The notes: a model not told the origin generated them from the letters alone. A DNA stretch of 64,000 nt from an uncultured Roseobacter sp. (GCF_947488185.1 NZ_CANKYM010000005.1:62001-126000), one strand, 5' to 3'; shown: positions 32,959-42,079, counted from the first letter of the stretch. Made by a program: numbers and translations.

Positions 32959-33579
32959 ATGCCAAAGACCAGAAACCGGGTGCTATATGCGAACGTCATC
33001 GCGGTGTTTGCTGCTTGGGTGCTGAGCGCAGGCAATATGTCAGCACGAGAGTTCCGGATTGATGGTTGGTGCCTAAGACACTCCGGTGAAGACTTGGAGT
33101 TTTACCCGATCCCGGATCGACCGAGAGGTATTTCAGACTTTCGGGCATCATCAGACCTGCCCCTGCCTCGTAAATCCGCTGGACCGGATGACACCGGATT
33201 GATCGTCTCCTATACGCCGAACGCAACCTATTCGACCAGAGAGGCAGACAAGCACCGAGGCCGAATGGGCTGCAATCGCGTCCCGCAAGACAACGGTCTT
33301 TCGCTGTTAACGGGGGAGAACCTTCCAAACTGTTCGGTCCGCGAGAGCCGAGACACGCACAAGAAGTGGTTTGAGCCCAGCGAGAATTTCGAAACGCTGG
33401 ATGGTGTTTCCATACGATGCGGGCGTGATCTGTGGAGTGTCAACTGTCACATGACAGGCCTGTTGCTCAACGGTTGGGAAACTCAGATCACTCTGCCAAA
33501 AACACATCTGGCCGAATGGCAAGTGGCCGCCCGAACTGCGCGAAGCTATTTCGAAACGTATTTATCTGATTGTGGATAG
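32959..33579 (+). CDS. Orphan exported protein with six cysteines
   Basis: This 206-residue protein has an N-terminal signal sequence (VLYANVIAVFAAWVLSAG, cut probably near ARA/SAR). The start is ATG 32959 after AGGGGGC; an in-frame extension upstream overlaps the Rrf2 region and is rejected. The mature part holds six cysteines (GWC, MGC, NC, RC, NC, DCG), likely three disulfides. No family is recognised. Lower GC and more A/T-ending codons than its neighbours point to acquisition. It lies between Rrf2 and paralogue B. Confidence 0.6.
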   Translation: MPKTRNRVLYANVIAVFAAWVLSAGNMSAREFRIDGWCLRHSGEDLEFYPIPDRPRGISDFRASSDLPLPRKSAGPDDTGLIVSYTPNATYSTREADKHRGRMGCNRVPQDNGLSLLTGENLPNCSVRESRDTHKKWFEPSENFETLDGVSIRCGRDLWSVNCHMTGLLLNGWETQITLPKTHLAEWQVAARTARSYFETYLSDCG

Positions 33580-33816
33580 AAATAACCGGGCGTTGGGTGC
33601 CGGGGAGCGTGCGGCACTGAGCATTTGCACAGATGGATTGGACCTTTGCCTTGATATCGCGACGCAGGGTTCGGGCCGAATGCCGTTGTTTGGCCAAAGC
33701 CTCAAGACGTGTCGGGCTTTGTCCGCCTGCGACGGAATATGTCGCGACTGCGCAACCCGGGGGTAACGGGCTGCGGCAGGTTGGGGCGCAGGACACCTCA
33801 GGAAGGACTCACCCCA

Positions 33817-36237
33817 ATGCGCACCCATGCCCAGGCCGTCGTGATCGGAGGTGGCGTCATTGGCTGCTCGATCCTGTATCATCTGACAAAACTGGGCTGG
33901 ACCGACGTTGTTCTGCTGGAGCGCGATGAGCTGACGTCCGGGTCGACGTGGCATGCGGCGGCAAATATTCATGGGCTGCATGACAGCACCAACATCAGCC
34001 GCATTCAGCACTATACGATGAACCTGTACAACGGGCTGGAAGCGGAGACCGGGCAGAGCTGCGGCGTGTTCCAGCCGGGCTCGCTTTACCTCGCGCAGAC
34101 CGAGGAACGGGAGCATCAGCTGCGGCTGCAGGCAGCGAAGGCCAAGCTTTACGGCATGAACTTCCACGAGGTGAGCCGCGACGAGGCGGAGCGGCTGCAT
34201 CCGCTGGTCAATTACGACGGCATTCGCTGCATCATGTGGGAGCCTGATGGCGGCAATGTAGACCCCTCGGGCGTCACAAATGCCTATGCGGCGGGCGCGC
34301 GGGCGGCGGGGGCGGAGATTGTGCGGTTCTGTCCGGTGACGGGCACCGAGCTGCAGCCCGATGGCACGTGGATCGTGCGGACGCCCAAGGGGGATATCCG
34401 GACCGAATGGGTGGTGAATGCGGCGGGGCTCTGGGGGCGCGAGGTCGCGGCGCTGGCGGGGGTGACGCTGCCGCTGCAGCCGACCGAACACCAGTATTTC
34501 GTGACCGAGACCATTGCCGAGATCGACGCGCTGGACCGGCGCTTGCCCTCAGTCGCGGACCGGGATGGCGAGTATTATTTGCGGCAGGAGGGCAAGGGGC
34601 TGCTGGTGGGCGCCTATGAGAAAAACCTGCGGTTCTGGGCGGAAGACGGCACGCCGCAGGGCTTCGGGCATGAGCTTTTTGCCGATGATCTGGAGCGGAT
34701 CGAAGAAAACATGATGCGCGCGATCGAGCGGGTGCCGGCGGTGGGCGAAGCGGGCATCAAGCGGGTGATCAACGGGCCGATGATCTGGTCGCCGGACAGC
34801 AATGTGCTCTTTGGGCCGGTGCCGGAACTGTCGAATTACTTTTGCTGCAACGGGATAATTCCCGGGTTCTCGCAGTCGGGCGGTATGGGGCTGTTGGCGG
34901 CGGATTGGATCGTCACCGGGGAGACGCGCTACGACATGTTCGCTTGGGACGTGGCACGGTTCGGCGACTGGGCGGACGCGGCATTCACCAAGGCGCGCGT
35001 AGGCGATCAATATGCAAACCGATTCAAGATCCATTTCCCGAACGAGGAACGGGCGGCGGGGCGCCCCGTACGGTCACGTCCGGTTTATGAGGCACAAAAG
35101 GCCATGGGCGCGGTCTTTGGGCTGAACTATGGCTGGGAACATCCGCTGTGGTATGGGACCGAGCCGGGCGCGCAAGATACCGATGGGTTCACCCGCCAAA
35201 ACTGGTGGGGGCCTGTGGGCGACGAATGCAGGCGGTTGCGAGAACAGGCCGGGATCATCGATATCTCGAACTTCGCGAAGTATCTGTGCACGGGGACGGG
35301 CGCAGAGGCTTGGTTGAACGCGGTTTTTGCCAACCGGATGCCGAAAGCTGCGGGGCGGTCCTGCCTGACGCCGCTCATTGGCAAGCGTGGCGGGATTGCC
35401 GGGGATTTCACCGTGACACGTCTGGGGGAGGAGGAGTTCTGGGTGATCGGTTCGGGCATGGCGGAGCGCTACCACCGTCGCTTTTTCAATGAGGTGCCGC
35501 TGCCCAAGGGCACAACGTTCAAGAGCCGGACGGAGGCCATGTGCGGCTTCAACGTGGCGGGGCCGAAGTCCCGCGATATGTTGCAGCGGCTGACCAACGC
35601 ATCGCTCGCCACGGAGGATTTTCCTTTCATGGCGAGCCGATGGATCGAGCTGGGCGGCATCCGGGTGCTGGCGCTACGGGTGAGTTTTACCGGCGATCTG
35701 GGCTGGGAGCTGCATTGCGACGCGGGCGATCAGGAAGCGTTGTGGGATGCGCTTTTGGCCGAGGGCGAGCAGGTCGGCGCGGGGCCGGTCGGGTCGCGCG
35801 CGCTGATGTCGCTGCGCGTGGAGAAAGGCTATGGCAGCTGGTCCCGCGAGTATTCGCCTGAATACTGGCCGCAGGAAGTGGGCCTCGACCGGCTCTGCAA
35901 GATGGACAAGGATTTCCTCAACAAGGACGCCGTGTCCGAGACGCTGGCCAAGCCGCCGCGCGAGAGGCTGGTGCTGCTGGCGCTGGACGCTGAGCAGACG
36001 GATGGCTCCAACGCCGATGCCACCGGTGGCGAGCCGATCTTCAAGGACGGGCAGGGCATCGGGCGGGTGACCTCCGGCGCTTATGGCTACACGGTCGGCA
36101 TGAGCCTTGCGCTGGGATATGTGAAGGATGCGGAGCCGGGCGATCAGGTCGAAGTCATGGTGCTGGGCCAGCCGCACAAGGCGGTCATCCTGCACGAGCC
36201 GCCGTTCGACCCCAAAGGGACACGGCTGCGCGCCTGA
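33817..36237 (+). CDS. Dimethylglycine/sarcosine dehydrogenase-like flavoprotein (paralogue B)
   Basis: This 806-residue protein has the same architecture as paralogue A: FAD domain (AVVIGGGVIGCSILYHLTKLG), likely flavinylation site H46 in GSTWHAAAN, and a C-terminal GcvT-like folate domain (from about residue 430). ATG 33817 is chosen because the family's FAD motif starts there and a GGAAGG site precedes it; a 36-residue extension from an upstream ATG has no support. Paralogue A is on the opposite strand. The two differ through much of their length, so they likely act on different N-methyl substrates. Confidence 0.88.
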   Translation: MRTHAQAVVIGGGVIGCSILYHLTKLGWTDVVLLERDELTSGSTWHAAANIHGLHDSTNISRIQHYTMNLYNGLEAETGQSCGVFQPGSLYLAQTEEREHQLRLQAAKAKLYGMNFHEVSRDEAERLHPLVNYDGIRCIMWEPDGGNVDPSGVTNAYAAGARAAGAEIVRFCPVTGTELQPDGTWIVRTPKGDIRTEWVVNAAGLWGREVAALAGVTLPLQPTEHQYFVTETIAEIDALDRRLPSVADRDGEYYLRQEGKGLLVGAYEKNLRFWAEDGTPQGFGHELFADDLERIEENMMRAIERVPAVGEAGIKRVINGPMIWSPDSNVLFGPVPELSNYFCCNGIIPGFSQSGGMGLLAADWIVTGETRYDMFAWDVARFGDWADAAFTKARVGDQYANRFKIHFPNEERAAGRPVRSRPVYEAQKAMGAVFGLNYGWEHPLWYGTEPGAQDTDGFTRQNWWGPVGDECRRLREQAGIIDISNFAKYLCTGTGAEAWLNAVFANRMPKAAGRSCLTPLIGKRGGIAGDFTVTRLGEEEFWVIGSGMAERYHRRFFNEVPLPKGTTFKSRTEAMCGFNVAGPKSRDMLQRLTNASLATEDFPFMASRWIELGGIRVLALRVSFTGDLGWELHCDAGDQEALWDALLAEGEQVGAGPVGSRALMSLRVEKGYGSWSREYSPEYWPQEVGLDRLCKMDKDFLNKDAVSETLAKPPRERLVLLALDAEQTDGSNADATGGEPIFKDGQGIGRVTSGAYGYTVGMSLALGYVKDAEPGDQVEVMVLGQPHKAVILHEPPFDPKGTRLRA

Positions 36238-36575
36238 GAGATTCACAATGGATGAAATGAGCGCGGAGATTTCATCGACTGCGCCGTTGAAATGGTTTCG
36301 GTTTAGTTAACAAAATTGCGTTAACTTTAATCTATAAGCTGTTCCTATTTCGAAGAAAATTCTTTTTGTTGGTGCGTTTTACTCTCGTGCGGTAGCGCTG
36401 GGATGTCAGGCAGAACTCGACCCCGGTAGCCAGTGCATGGAACGCTCTCTTCCTGGCCAATCTCAATACATGGGCTGACGGACAGAAACGACCTCAGCCG
36501 ATGAAGCGAGGATGTTTCAGTCGGCGCGGGGGGAGAAAGACGCTGGCGCGAACGCAACGCATGTAGGAAAGACTT
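36238..36575. other. 338-base AT-rich spacer without recognised gene
   Basis: I find no credible gene here. It includes the repeat GTTAAC-N8-GTTAAC (36306-36325) and an AT-rich tract near 36340, which may hold the promoter of the acidic repeat gene. GGAAAGAC precedes that gene's start. Confidence 0.4.
36306..36325. promoter_or_regulatory. GTTAAC dyad upstream of acidic repeat gene
   Basis: Two copies of the palindrome GTTAAC are separated by 8 bases. The two TTAA cores are 10 bases apart, so this is not the TTAA-N7-TTAA of CtrA. Confidence 0.35.
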
Positions 36576-37349
36576 ATGACCTTTGAAGAAAAAACAGGAA
36601 TAATGAACGATCTCGAATTACTGGATGAGTCACCAAATACCGCTGGGGATGATGATGACGTTGATCTGCCTGACATCATCATCTGGTACCCTGATGGCGG
36701 TAGCGTGAAGGAGGCGCCGGCCGACGATGACGATGATCTGCCTGACATCATCATCTGGGATATTGATGGCGGTAACGTAACGGAGGCGCGGGCCGACGAT
36801 GGCACTCCGAACAGTATTGATCCGGACCATCCTGAACCAGCACCAGCCGTTGTTTACGATATGGCACCACTCAAAACGGTGGTTTTGAGTTCCAATGCGC
36901 TTGATCTAACCACTGCTCCGGCGGACGACGACGCCGCGCCGTCAGATGATGATGACGTGGATATCCCGGACGACATTGCCTGGGACCTGGCTGGGGGTAA
37001 TGTCGCCGCCACGCACCATGGGCGAGACGACGATCTGCTGGATATGATCATGGAAGACATGACCGGCACCTCCGAGAAACCTGATGACATTCTCACAAGA
37101 GATCCAGACGATATTGTCGATGATCCTACCGATAGTCATGGAGATACAGGTAACGAGGGCGGATTGCCCGATATCATTGTCCACGATGATAATGACGATA
37201 GTGACGAGCTGCCTGATCTCATTGTTGCGACATTGAGTGCGGCGCAGACCGATGAGGGTGCGATGACAGGGCAGGATGCCTTTGAGTTTGCGCTGCCTGA
37301 ACCGGATCCGGGAGAAATCGGGATGAGCCTCTGGTTCGATATGGCCTGA
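36576..37349 (+). CDS. Orphan Asp-rich repeat protein (LPDII repeats)
   Basis: This 257-residue protein has about 59 Asp by hand count against roughly 7 Lys/Arg, giving a very acidic chain with no signal peptide or membrane helix. A repeat of about 24-25 residues occurs as DDDDVDLPDIIIWYPDGG (25-49), DDDDDLPDIIIWDIDGG (50-73) and a diverged DDDDVDIPDDIAWDLAGG (124-146); further single LPDII/LPDLI motifs occur at 197 and 212. The C-terminus ends SLWFDMA. Function unknown; it is a plausible calcium-binding or low-complexity protein. No homologous family is recognised. GGAAAGAC precedes ATG 36576; an alternative ATG 36603 follows CAGGAATA. A terminator follows. Confidence 0.65.
   Translation: MTFEEKTGIMNDLELLDESPNTAGDDDDVDLPDIIIWYPDGGSVKEAPADDDDDLPDIIIWDIDGGNVTEARADDGTPNSIDPDHPEPAPAVVYDMAPLKTVVLSSNALDLTTAPADDDAAPSDDDDVDIPDDIAWDLAGGNVAATHHGRDDDLLDMIMEDMTGTSEKPDDILTRDPDDIVDDPTDSHGDTGNEGGLPDIIVHDDNDDSDELPDLIVATLSAAQTDEGAMTGQDAFEFALPEPDPGEIGMSLWFDMA
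36648..36794 (+). repeat. Tandem repeat inside the acidic gene
   Basis: Units of 75 and 72 bases share a 21-base identical core encoding LPDIIIW. The near identity at DNA level suggests a recent duplication. Confidence 0.75.
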
Positions 37350-37366
37350 CGCCTCGATTGACCGGT

Positions 37367-37406
37367 GGCCCCGTACCCGCTGCTAACCCGGTACGGGGCC
37401 TTCTTT
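37367..37406 (+). terminator. Strong terminator after the acidic repeat gene
   Basis: An 11-bp perfect stem GGCCCCGTACC / GGTACGGGGCC with a 12-base loop is followed by TTCTTT. It lies before the convergent CorC-like gene. Confidence 0.85.
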
Positions 37407-37434
37407 GCTTCTGTTCCTATACGTCAGGCTTCGC

Positions 37435-38742
37435 CTATAGAGGTCTGATCTTCAGCTCGGTGATCCGGTTGCCGTCGCGTGCGACAACCTCAAAGCGGAA
37501 GCCGTGGAAGGAGAAGACCTGACCACTGGTCGGGATCATCTGCGCTTCGTGGATCACCAGACCGGCCACGGTATTGGCCTCTTCATCCGGCAGGTTCCAG
37601 TCGGTGGCGCGGTTCAGGTCGCGGATCGTCATCGCGCCATCGACCACGAACTGCCCGTCATCCCCGCTGGTCACGGTCTGCTCCGCGTCGGGGTCGAATT
37701 CATCCGTGATCTCGCCCACGATCTCCTCGAGGATATCCTCCAGAGTTATCAGCCCCTGCAACGAGCCATATTCATCCACCACCAGCGCAAAATGCGTGTG
37801 GCGGCGCAGGAACTGGCGCATCTGCTCGTCCAGCGTCGAGGTTTCCGGCACGAAGTAGGGTTTCATCGCCACATCCGTGATCTTGAAATCCCGTAGTTTG
37901 GCGGCATCGCCTTCCGGTCCGCCGATGATCTTGTACATGGCGCGCAGCAGGTCCTTGGCGTGGATCACACCGATGATGTTTTCCGGATCGTCCTGGTAAA
38001 CGGGCAGGCGAGTGTGGTTGGAGGTCAGACACTGTTCCAGAATGGCCTGCGGCTCGTCCGCGACGTTGATCATCTCGATGCCTGAGCGGTGCAGCATGAT
38101 CTCTTCGACGGCGCGGTCATTGAGGTCCAGCGCGCCAAGGATACGGTCCCGGTCTTCCTTTTCCACCACGCCTTCGGAGTGGCCCAGATGCAGGGCACCC
38201 GCGATCTCCTCGCGCACGGCGAGGATGTTGCTGTCAGGGTCGATTTTCACGCCGAAGACGCGCAGCACGCCACGCACCAGCAGCCGCACGACGGCGACGA
38301 TGGGCGAAAACACCTTGACCACGATCGAAATCGGCCCGGAGACCATGGAGGCCGCCGTTTCCGAATTCGTGATCGCATAGGTCTTGGGCAGGACTTCCGC
38401 AAAGATCAGCACCAGCAGGGTCATCACCAGCGTGGCCAGCGCCACGCCGCTTTCCCCAAAGGCGCGGGTAAAAATCACCGTGGCCAGCGAGGCAGCGAGG
38501 ATGTTCACGAGGTTGTTGCCCAGAAGCACCGAACCGATCAGGCGCTCGTTGTCCTCGGTGATCCGCAGTGCACGTTGCGCCCCTTTGGAGCCCTTGTCCG
38601 CCTGCGCGCGCAGTTTACCGCGGGAGGCCGCAGTCAGCGCCGTCTCGGAGCCCGAGAAGAAGCCAGAGAGCACGAGAAGAAAGAGGATGACGCCAGAGGT
38701 GAGCCAGAATGCGCCATCAAGCGTTGCAGTCGCCGTTTCCAT
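37435..38742 (-). CDS. HlyC/CorC family membrane protein (CNNM-CBS-CorC)
   Basis: This 435-residue protein has an N-terminal CNNM/DUF21 membrane domain (about residues 10-190; LSGFFSGSETALTAASRG), a pair of CBS domains (about 205-325; IMLHRSGIEMI and MKPYFVPETSTL) and a C-terminal CorC transporter-associated domain (340-430). The start is ATG 38742; a TTG further upstream is unsupported. Members are linked to magnesium or cobalt efflux and to membrane-repair roles, with no certain transport function here. Confidence 0.9.
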   Translation of the reverse strand: METATATLDGAFWLTSGVILFLLVLSGFFSGSETALTAASRGKLRAQADKGSKGAQRALRITEDNERLIGSVLLGNNLVNILAASLATVIFTRAFGESGVALATLVMTLLVLIFAEVLPKTYAITNSETAASMVSGPISIVVKVFSPIVAVVRLLVRGVLRVFGVKIDPDSNILAVREEIAGALHLGHSEGVVEKEDRDRILGALDLNDRAVEEIMLHRSGIEMINVADEPQAILEQCLTSNHTRLPVYQDDPENIIGVIHAKDLLRAMYKIIGGPEGDAAKLRDFKITDVAMKPYFVPETSTLDEQMRQFLRRHTHFALVVDEYGSLQGLITLEDILEEIVGEITDEFDPDAEQTVTSGDDGQFVVDGAMTIRDLNRATDWNLPDEEANTVAGLVIHEAQMIPTSGQVFSFHGFRFEVVARDGNRITELKIRPL

Positions 38743-38817
38743 TTGGAATGTTATCCTAAGATGAGGTTGCAATGGTTATGGGCATGAGACGAAGCGCATT
38801 CAAGTCAAGAGCGTCAG

Positions 38818-39633
38818 ATGCTGCGTGATCTGGGGGTGATCAACGGCCCGGTGTTGCTCTTTGGCGGGCCTTATTCCAATGCGCAGGCCACGCGGGCGCT
38901 CTTTGCAGAGGCCAAGGTGCGCGGGATTTCCGGCGGTGACATGATCTGCACCGGGGATATGGTGGCCCATGGCGCCGCGCCGCAGATCACGGTGGAACTG
39001 ATCCGGCGCAGTGGCGCGGCGGTGGTAGCGGGCAATTGCGAAAAGCAGCTGGGCGCAGGCGCGTCGGACTGCGGCTGTGGATTTGCAGCGGGCAGCACCT
39101 GTGACCAGTTGAGCCGGGGCTGGTATGCCCATGCCTTGGCCCATGTGGACGCAGCGGCGCGGGCGTGGATGCGCGCCTGCCCGGATGTCATCAGCTTTCG
39201 CCATCAGGGCGCGCGATATGCGGTGCTGCATGGTGGCCTGACGGACGTCGCACGCTTTGTCTGGCCCAGCAGCGACGCGGCGGTCTTTGAAGAAGAATGG
39301 CGGGCGGTTGAGGCGGCGATTGGCCCGGTCGATCACATCATCGCCGGGCATTGCGGGCTGGCCTTCATCCGGGAAACAGCGCGGGGGCGGTGGATCAACC
39401 CAGGCGTCATTGGCATGCCTCCAAACGACGGGCGCCAGCAAACGCGGTTTGGTCTGCTGGACGGCGGTGAGGTGCGGATACACCGGTTGACCTATGATGC
39501 CGAGGCGGCGGCCACAGAGATGCGCCGCGCCGGGCTGACGCAGGGCTACGAGACAGCGCTGCTGAGCGGCTACTGGCCGTCGGAGGAGATTTTGCCCGAG
39601 GGGTTGCGCGGGCCATCCTTGGCCAGCGGGTGA
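38818..39633 (+). CDS. Metallophosphoesterase family protein with altered first motif
   Basis: This 271-residue calcineurin-like protein keeps GD (46-47), GNCE (72-75, Cys in place of the usual His), HGG (138) and GHCG (177-180). The first metal motif, normally D-x-H, is replaced by GGPYSN (16-21). The loss of first-site ligands leaves one or both metals doubtful. The short cysteine loop CGCGFAAGSTC is unusual. The substrate is unknown. Its 3' end overlaps the convergent xerD gene by 64 bases. Confidence 0.8.
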   Translation: MLRDLGVINGPVLLFGGPYSNAQATRALFAEAKVRGISGGDMICTGDMVAHGAAPQITVELIRRSGAAVVAGNCEKQLGAGASDCGCGFAAGSTCDQLSRGWYAHALAHVDAAARAWMRACPDVISFRHQGARYAVLHGGLTDVARFVWPSSDAAVFEEEWRAVEAAIGPVDHIIAGHCGLAFIRETARGRWINPGVIGMPPNDGRQQTRFGLLDGGEVRIHRLTYDAEAAATEMRRAGLTQGYETALLSGYWPSEEILPEGLRGPSLASG

Positions 39634-40538
39634 TGGGTCAGCACCAGCTCTGACAACCGAGCCTCCAGCACATGGGTATAGATCTCCGTGGTGGCCACAT
39701 CCGCATGGCCCAGCAGCGTCTGGATCGAGCGCAGGTCGGCGCCATTAGCCAGAAGATGGGTGGCAAAGGCATGCCGCAGCGTGTGCGGTGTCACCTTTCC
39801 GGGCGAGACACCCGCCGCCACGGCAAATTCCTTGATCAGCAGGTAAAACCGGTGCCGCGTCAGATGTCCCGCCGCACTGTGCGAGACAAAGAGATACTTG
39901 GACGGTGGCTTGCCATCGGCACGACGTGTGTCTTCCATACCGTCGCGCAACTGCAGCCAGTCGGCCAGCGCCTCGCGGGCAGGGGGCGAGAGCGGCACCA
40001 TGCGTTCCTTGCCGCCCTTGCCCCGGATGAGCAACATGCGGGGGTCCCCGCGTGCGGCACTCACCGGCAGGCTGACCAATTCGGACACACGCATACCGGT
40101 CGCATAAAGCAGCTCCATCAGGCAGGTGTTGCGCGAACGGTCGCGTTTGGACCGTCCCGAGGCGCGGGCGGCTTCCAACAGGCGGTCTACTTCGGCCTCG
40201 GAGAGGGTCTTGGGCAGGCGCTTGTCCCGCCCCGGACCCGCGATCTGGATCGCCGGATTGTCGCTGCGCCAGCCTTCCTCGAAGGCAAAGCGATAAAGTT
40301 GCTTGATCGCCGACAGCCGCCGTGCCCGGGTGGCGCGTGACAGCCCCTGCGCGTCGCATGCGACCAGGTAGGTTTCCACATCTGCCTTGCTGACCTTGTC
40401 GAACCCGGTGTCGCGGTGGGCAAGCCAGCCCTCAAAATCCTGCAGGTCTCGCCCATAGGCCAAAAGCGTGTTGCGCGCGGCCCCAAGCTCGGCCGCCTGT
40501 GCTTCGAGAAAGGCAGAGATCCAATGCGTGCGGGCCAT
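39570..40538 (-). CDS. xerD: Tyrosine recombinase XerD
   Basis: This 322-residue site-specific recombinase has all catalytic residues: R150 (TGMRVSEL), K174, H252-x-x-R255 (HTLRH), H278 and the nucleophile Y287 (TTEIYTHV). The N-terminal SAM-like DNA-binding domain covers about residues 1-95. Size and sequence match XerD, which resolves chromosome dimers at dif with XerC; it is not flanked by island genes, so a phage integrase is unlikely. Its start overlaps the end of the next upstream gene by 1 base. Confidence 0.92.
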   Translation of the reverse strand: MARTHWISAFLEAQAAELGAARNTLLAYGRDLQDFEGWLAHRDTGFDKVSKADVETYLVACDAQGLSRATRARRLSAIKQLYRFAFEEGWRSDNPAIQIAGPGRDKRLPKTLSEAEVDRLLEAARASGRSKRDRSRNTCLMELLYATGMRVSELVSLPVSAARGDPRMLLIRGKGGKERMVPLSPPAREALADWLQLRDGMEDTRRADGKPPSKYLFVSHSAAGHLTRHRFYLLIKEFAVAAGVSPGKVTPHTLRHAFATHLLANGADLRSIQTLLGHADVATTEIYTHVLEARLSELVLTHHPLAKDGPRNPSGKISSDGQ

Positions 40539-42079
40539 CAGCCGAACCTTTCCAGCAAGAGAATTTGCAGGCTGGCGCGGCGCATGGTGTCCTCGAACCC
40601 CAGGGCGCGCAATGTGCCGAGCGCCTGCGTGATCGCCTGCGGATTGCCCGCAGCGCCCTCTTCCAGCAGCACCAGGGTGCGCAGGATCACGTCGCCCAAG
40701 GCACCGCGCTGTGCATCCGCCAACAGATCGCTGCGCGCGGCACCGGAGGCGAAGGCATCAATCACCGCCTGGGTGGTCGCCTCATTGGACCTCAGCCCCG
40801 AAGGATCACCCGCAGCGACGGCGCGCAGAAGGTCATCGTCGGATTGAGCCGCGGTTTCCTTGTATCCGTTGGACAATAGCATCAGCGTTTCGGCAAGCGC
40901 CGCAGCACGCCCCGACAGGGGAAGACCGCTGAGCCGATCCGCAAAGATTGCCGCAAAGGCGGTTTCAAGGCCCGCCTCCTGCATTGCGGTCCAGGCTGCA
41001 GGCAGGGTCTTGGCTACAGCGTCTGCCGAACGCGTCCCCAGCGCTGTATCGAATTGCTGGATCGCTTCGACCCGGTCCCAGACCCCGCCGGAGGCCGCCG
41101 GCAGCCGTTCCGTATAGAGCCCCAGCAACCGGTTGTCCGGTAAGGCCCCGGTTTCGGCCAGCCGTTCGGCGGCCTCCAGTTGCGCTTTCCACCCCGCCAG
41201 ATCCCGCAGATCGGCCACCGCATAGGCGCGCGGCAACAGCCGCGTTGGCAGGGGTTCACCAATGGTTTCATGCAGGCGGAACAGCAGCGGTGTGATCGCC
41301 CGTGGCGGGCGCAGCGGCGGCAGCCCCTCAAAGACTTCCGGGTGCAGGAACCGGTCGAGCACGGCGATTTCCGCAGGCGACATCGTTTTCAATACACGCG
41401 CCGTGTCGAACAAAAGCGCCGCCGTGGCCCAATCCCCCTGACGGGCCGCACAAAAGACCTGATGCGCCAGCCCGGGGGAAAGATGCAGCTGTGCGGTCAG
41501 GATATTGCAGGCCAGCCATTCCTGACCCGTCAGCAGGGCTAGGTCCATGTAAGTAGTGAAATGGGCCCTGTCGCGCGTCACGTCCGCCTGTTCGATTAGG
41601 GCAAGGGCCGGATCAAGGGCGCCGTAGCGTCGCAGCGCCTGGACACGGGCGAGGGTAAAGATGTCCTCTTCTTCTGCATCCTGACCGGGCCCGCGCGCTT
41701 CGGTCAGCAATGCGGTAAAGAGCAGTGCCTGTGCTGCGGGCAGACGGAAATCGGGCAAGCTGTTCAGCCGTGCGCTCAGCCTTGTGGGATCGCTCTTGCG
41801 CCACAAATCCTGCGGCAGACCGGTCACGGCGGTCGGAACCAGCCCGATAACGCGAACTGCCTCTTCCTCCAGTGGTTTGACCTGTACCACAGGCGCAATA
41901 CCCGACGATGTCACCGGCGGTTCCCCCGCAGGCATCGCCACGGAAGTCATCGCCGGTTGATCCGGGTTCTGCTGCACCCAGTCGATCACGGACAGCGGTG
42001 CGTCCTGTGCCGAAACACCCTGAGCCCCGAGGCCACAGATCACCGCTGCTTGCAGATATGAGGTAATCTTAGTTGGCAT
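40538..42079 (-). CDS. Conserved exported protein of unknown function
   Basis: This 513-residue protein has a signal peptide (about residues 1-24, cut at VSA-QDA) and a long helical periplasmic part rich in Ala and Leu (RVQALRRYGALDPALALIEQ; TLGTLRALGFEDTMRRASLQ), suggesting repeats of the helical-hairpin kind. I recognise no named domain. It is conserved between aroK and xerD in related organisms as far as I recall. It overlaps xerD by 1 base and the small membrane gene by 11 bases. Confidence 0.75.
   Translation of the reverse strand: MPTKITSYLQAAVICGLGAQGVSAQDAPLSVIDWVQQNPDQPAMTSVAMPAGEPPVTSSGIAPVVQVKPLEEEAVRVIGLVPTAVTGLPQDLWRKSDPTRLSARLNSLPDFRLPAAQALLFTALLTEARGPGQDAEEEDIFTLARVQALRRYGALDPALALIEQADVTRDRAHFTTYMDLALLTGQEWLACNILTAQLHLSPGLAHQVFCAARQGDWATAALLFDTARVLKTMSPAEIAVLDRFLHPEVFEGLPPLRPPRAITPLLFRLHETIGEPLPTRLLPRAYAVADLRDLAGWKAQLEAAERLAETGALPDNRLLGLYTERLPAASGGVWDRVEAIQQFDTALGTRSADAVAKTLPAAWTAMQEAGLETAFAAIFADRLSGLPLSGRAAALAETLMLLSNGYKETAAQSDDDLLRAVAAGDPSGLRSNEATTQAVIDAFASGAARSDLLADAQRGALGDVILRTLVLLEEGAAGNPQAITQALGTLRALGFEDTMRRASLQILLLERFG

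Noticed and set aside
36306..36325. CtrA box
   Set aside because: The TTAA cores are 10 bases apart, whereas CtrA sites have 7.
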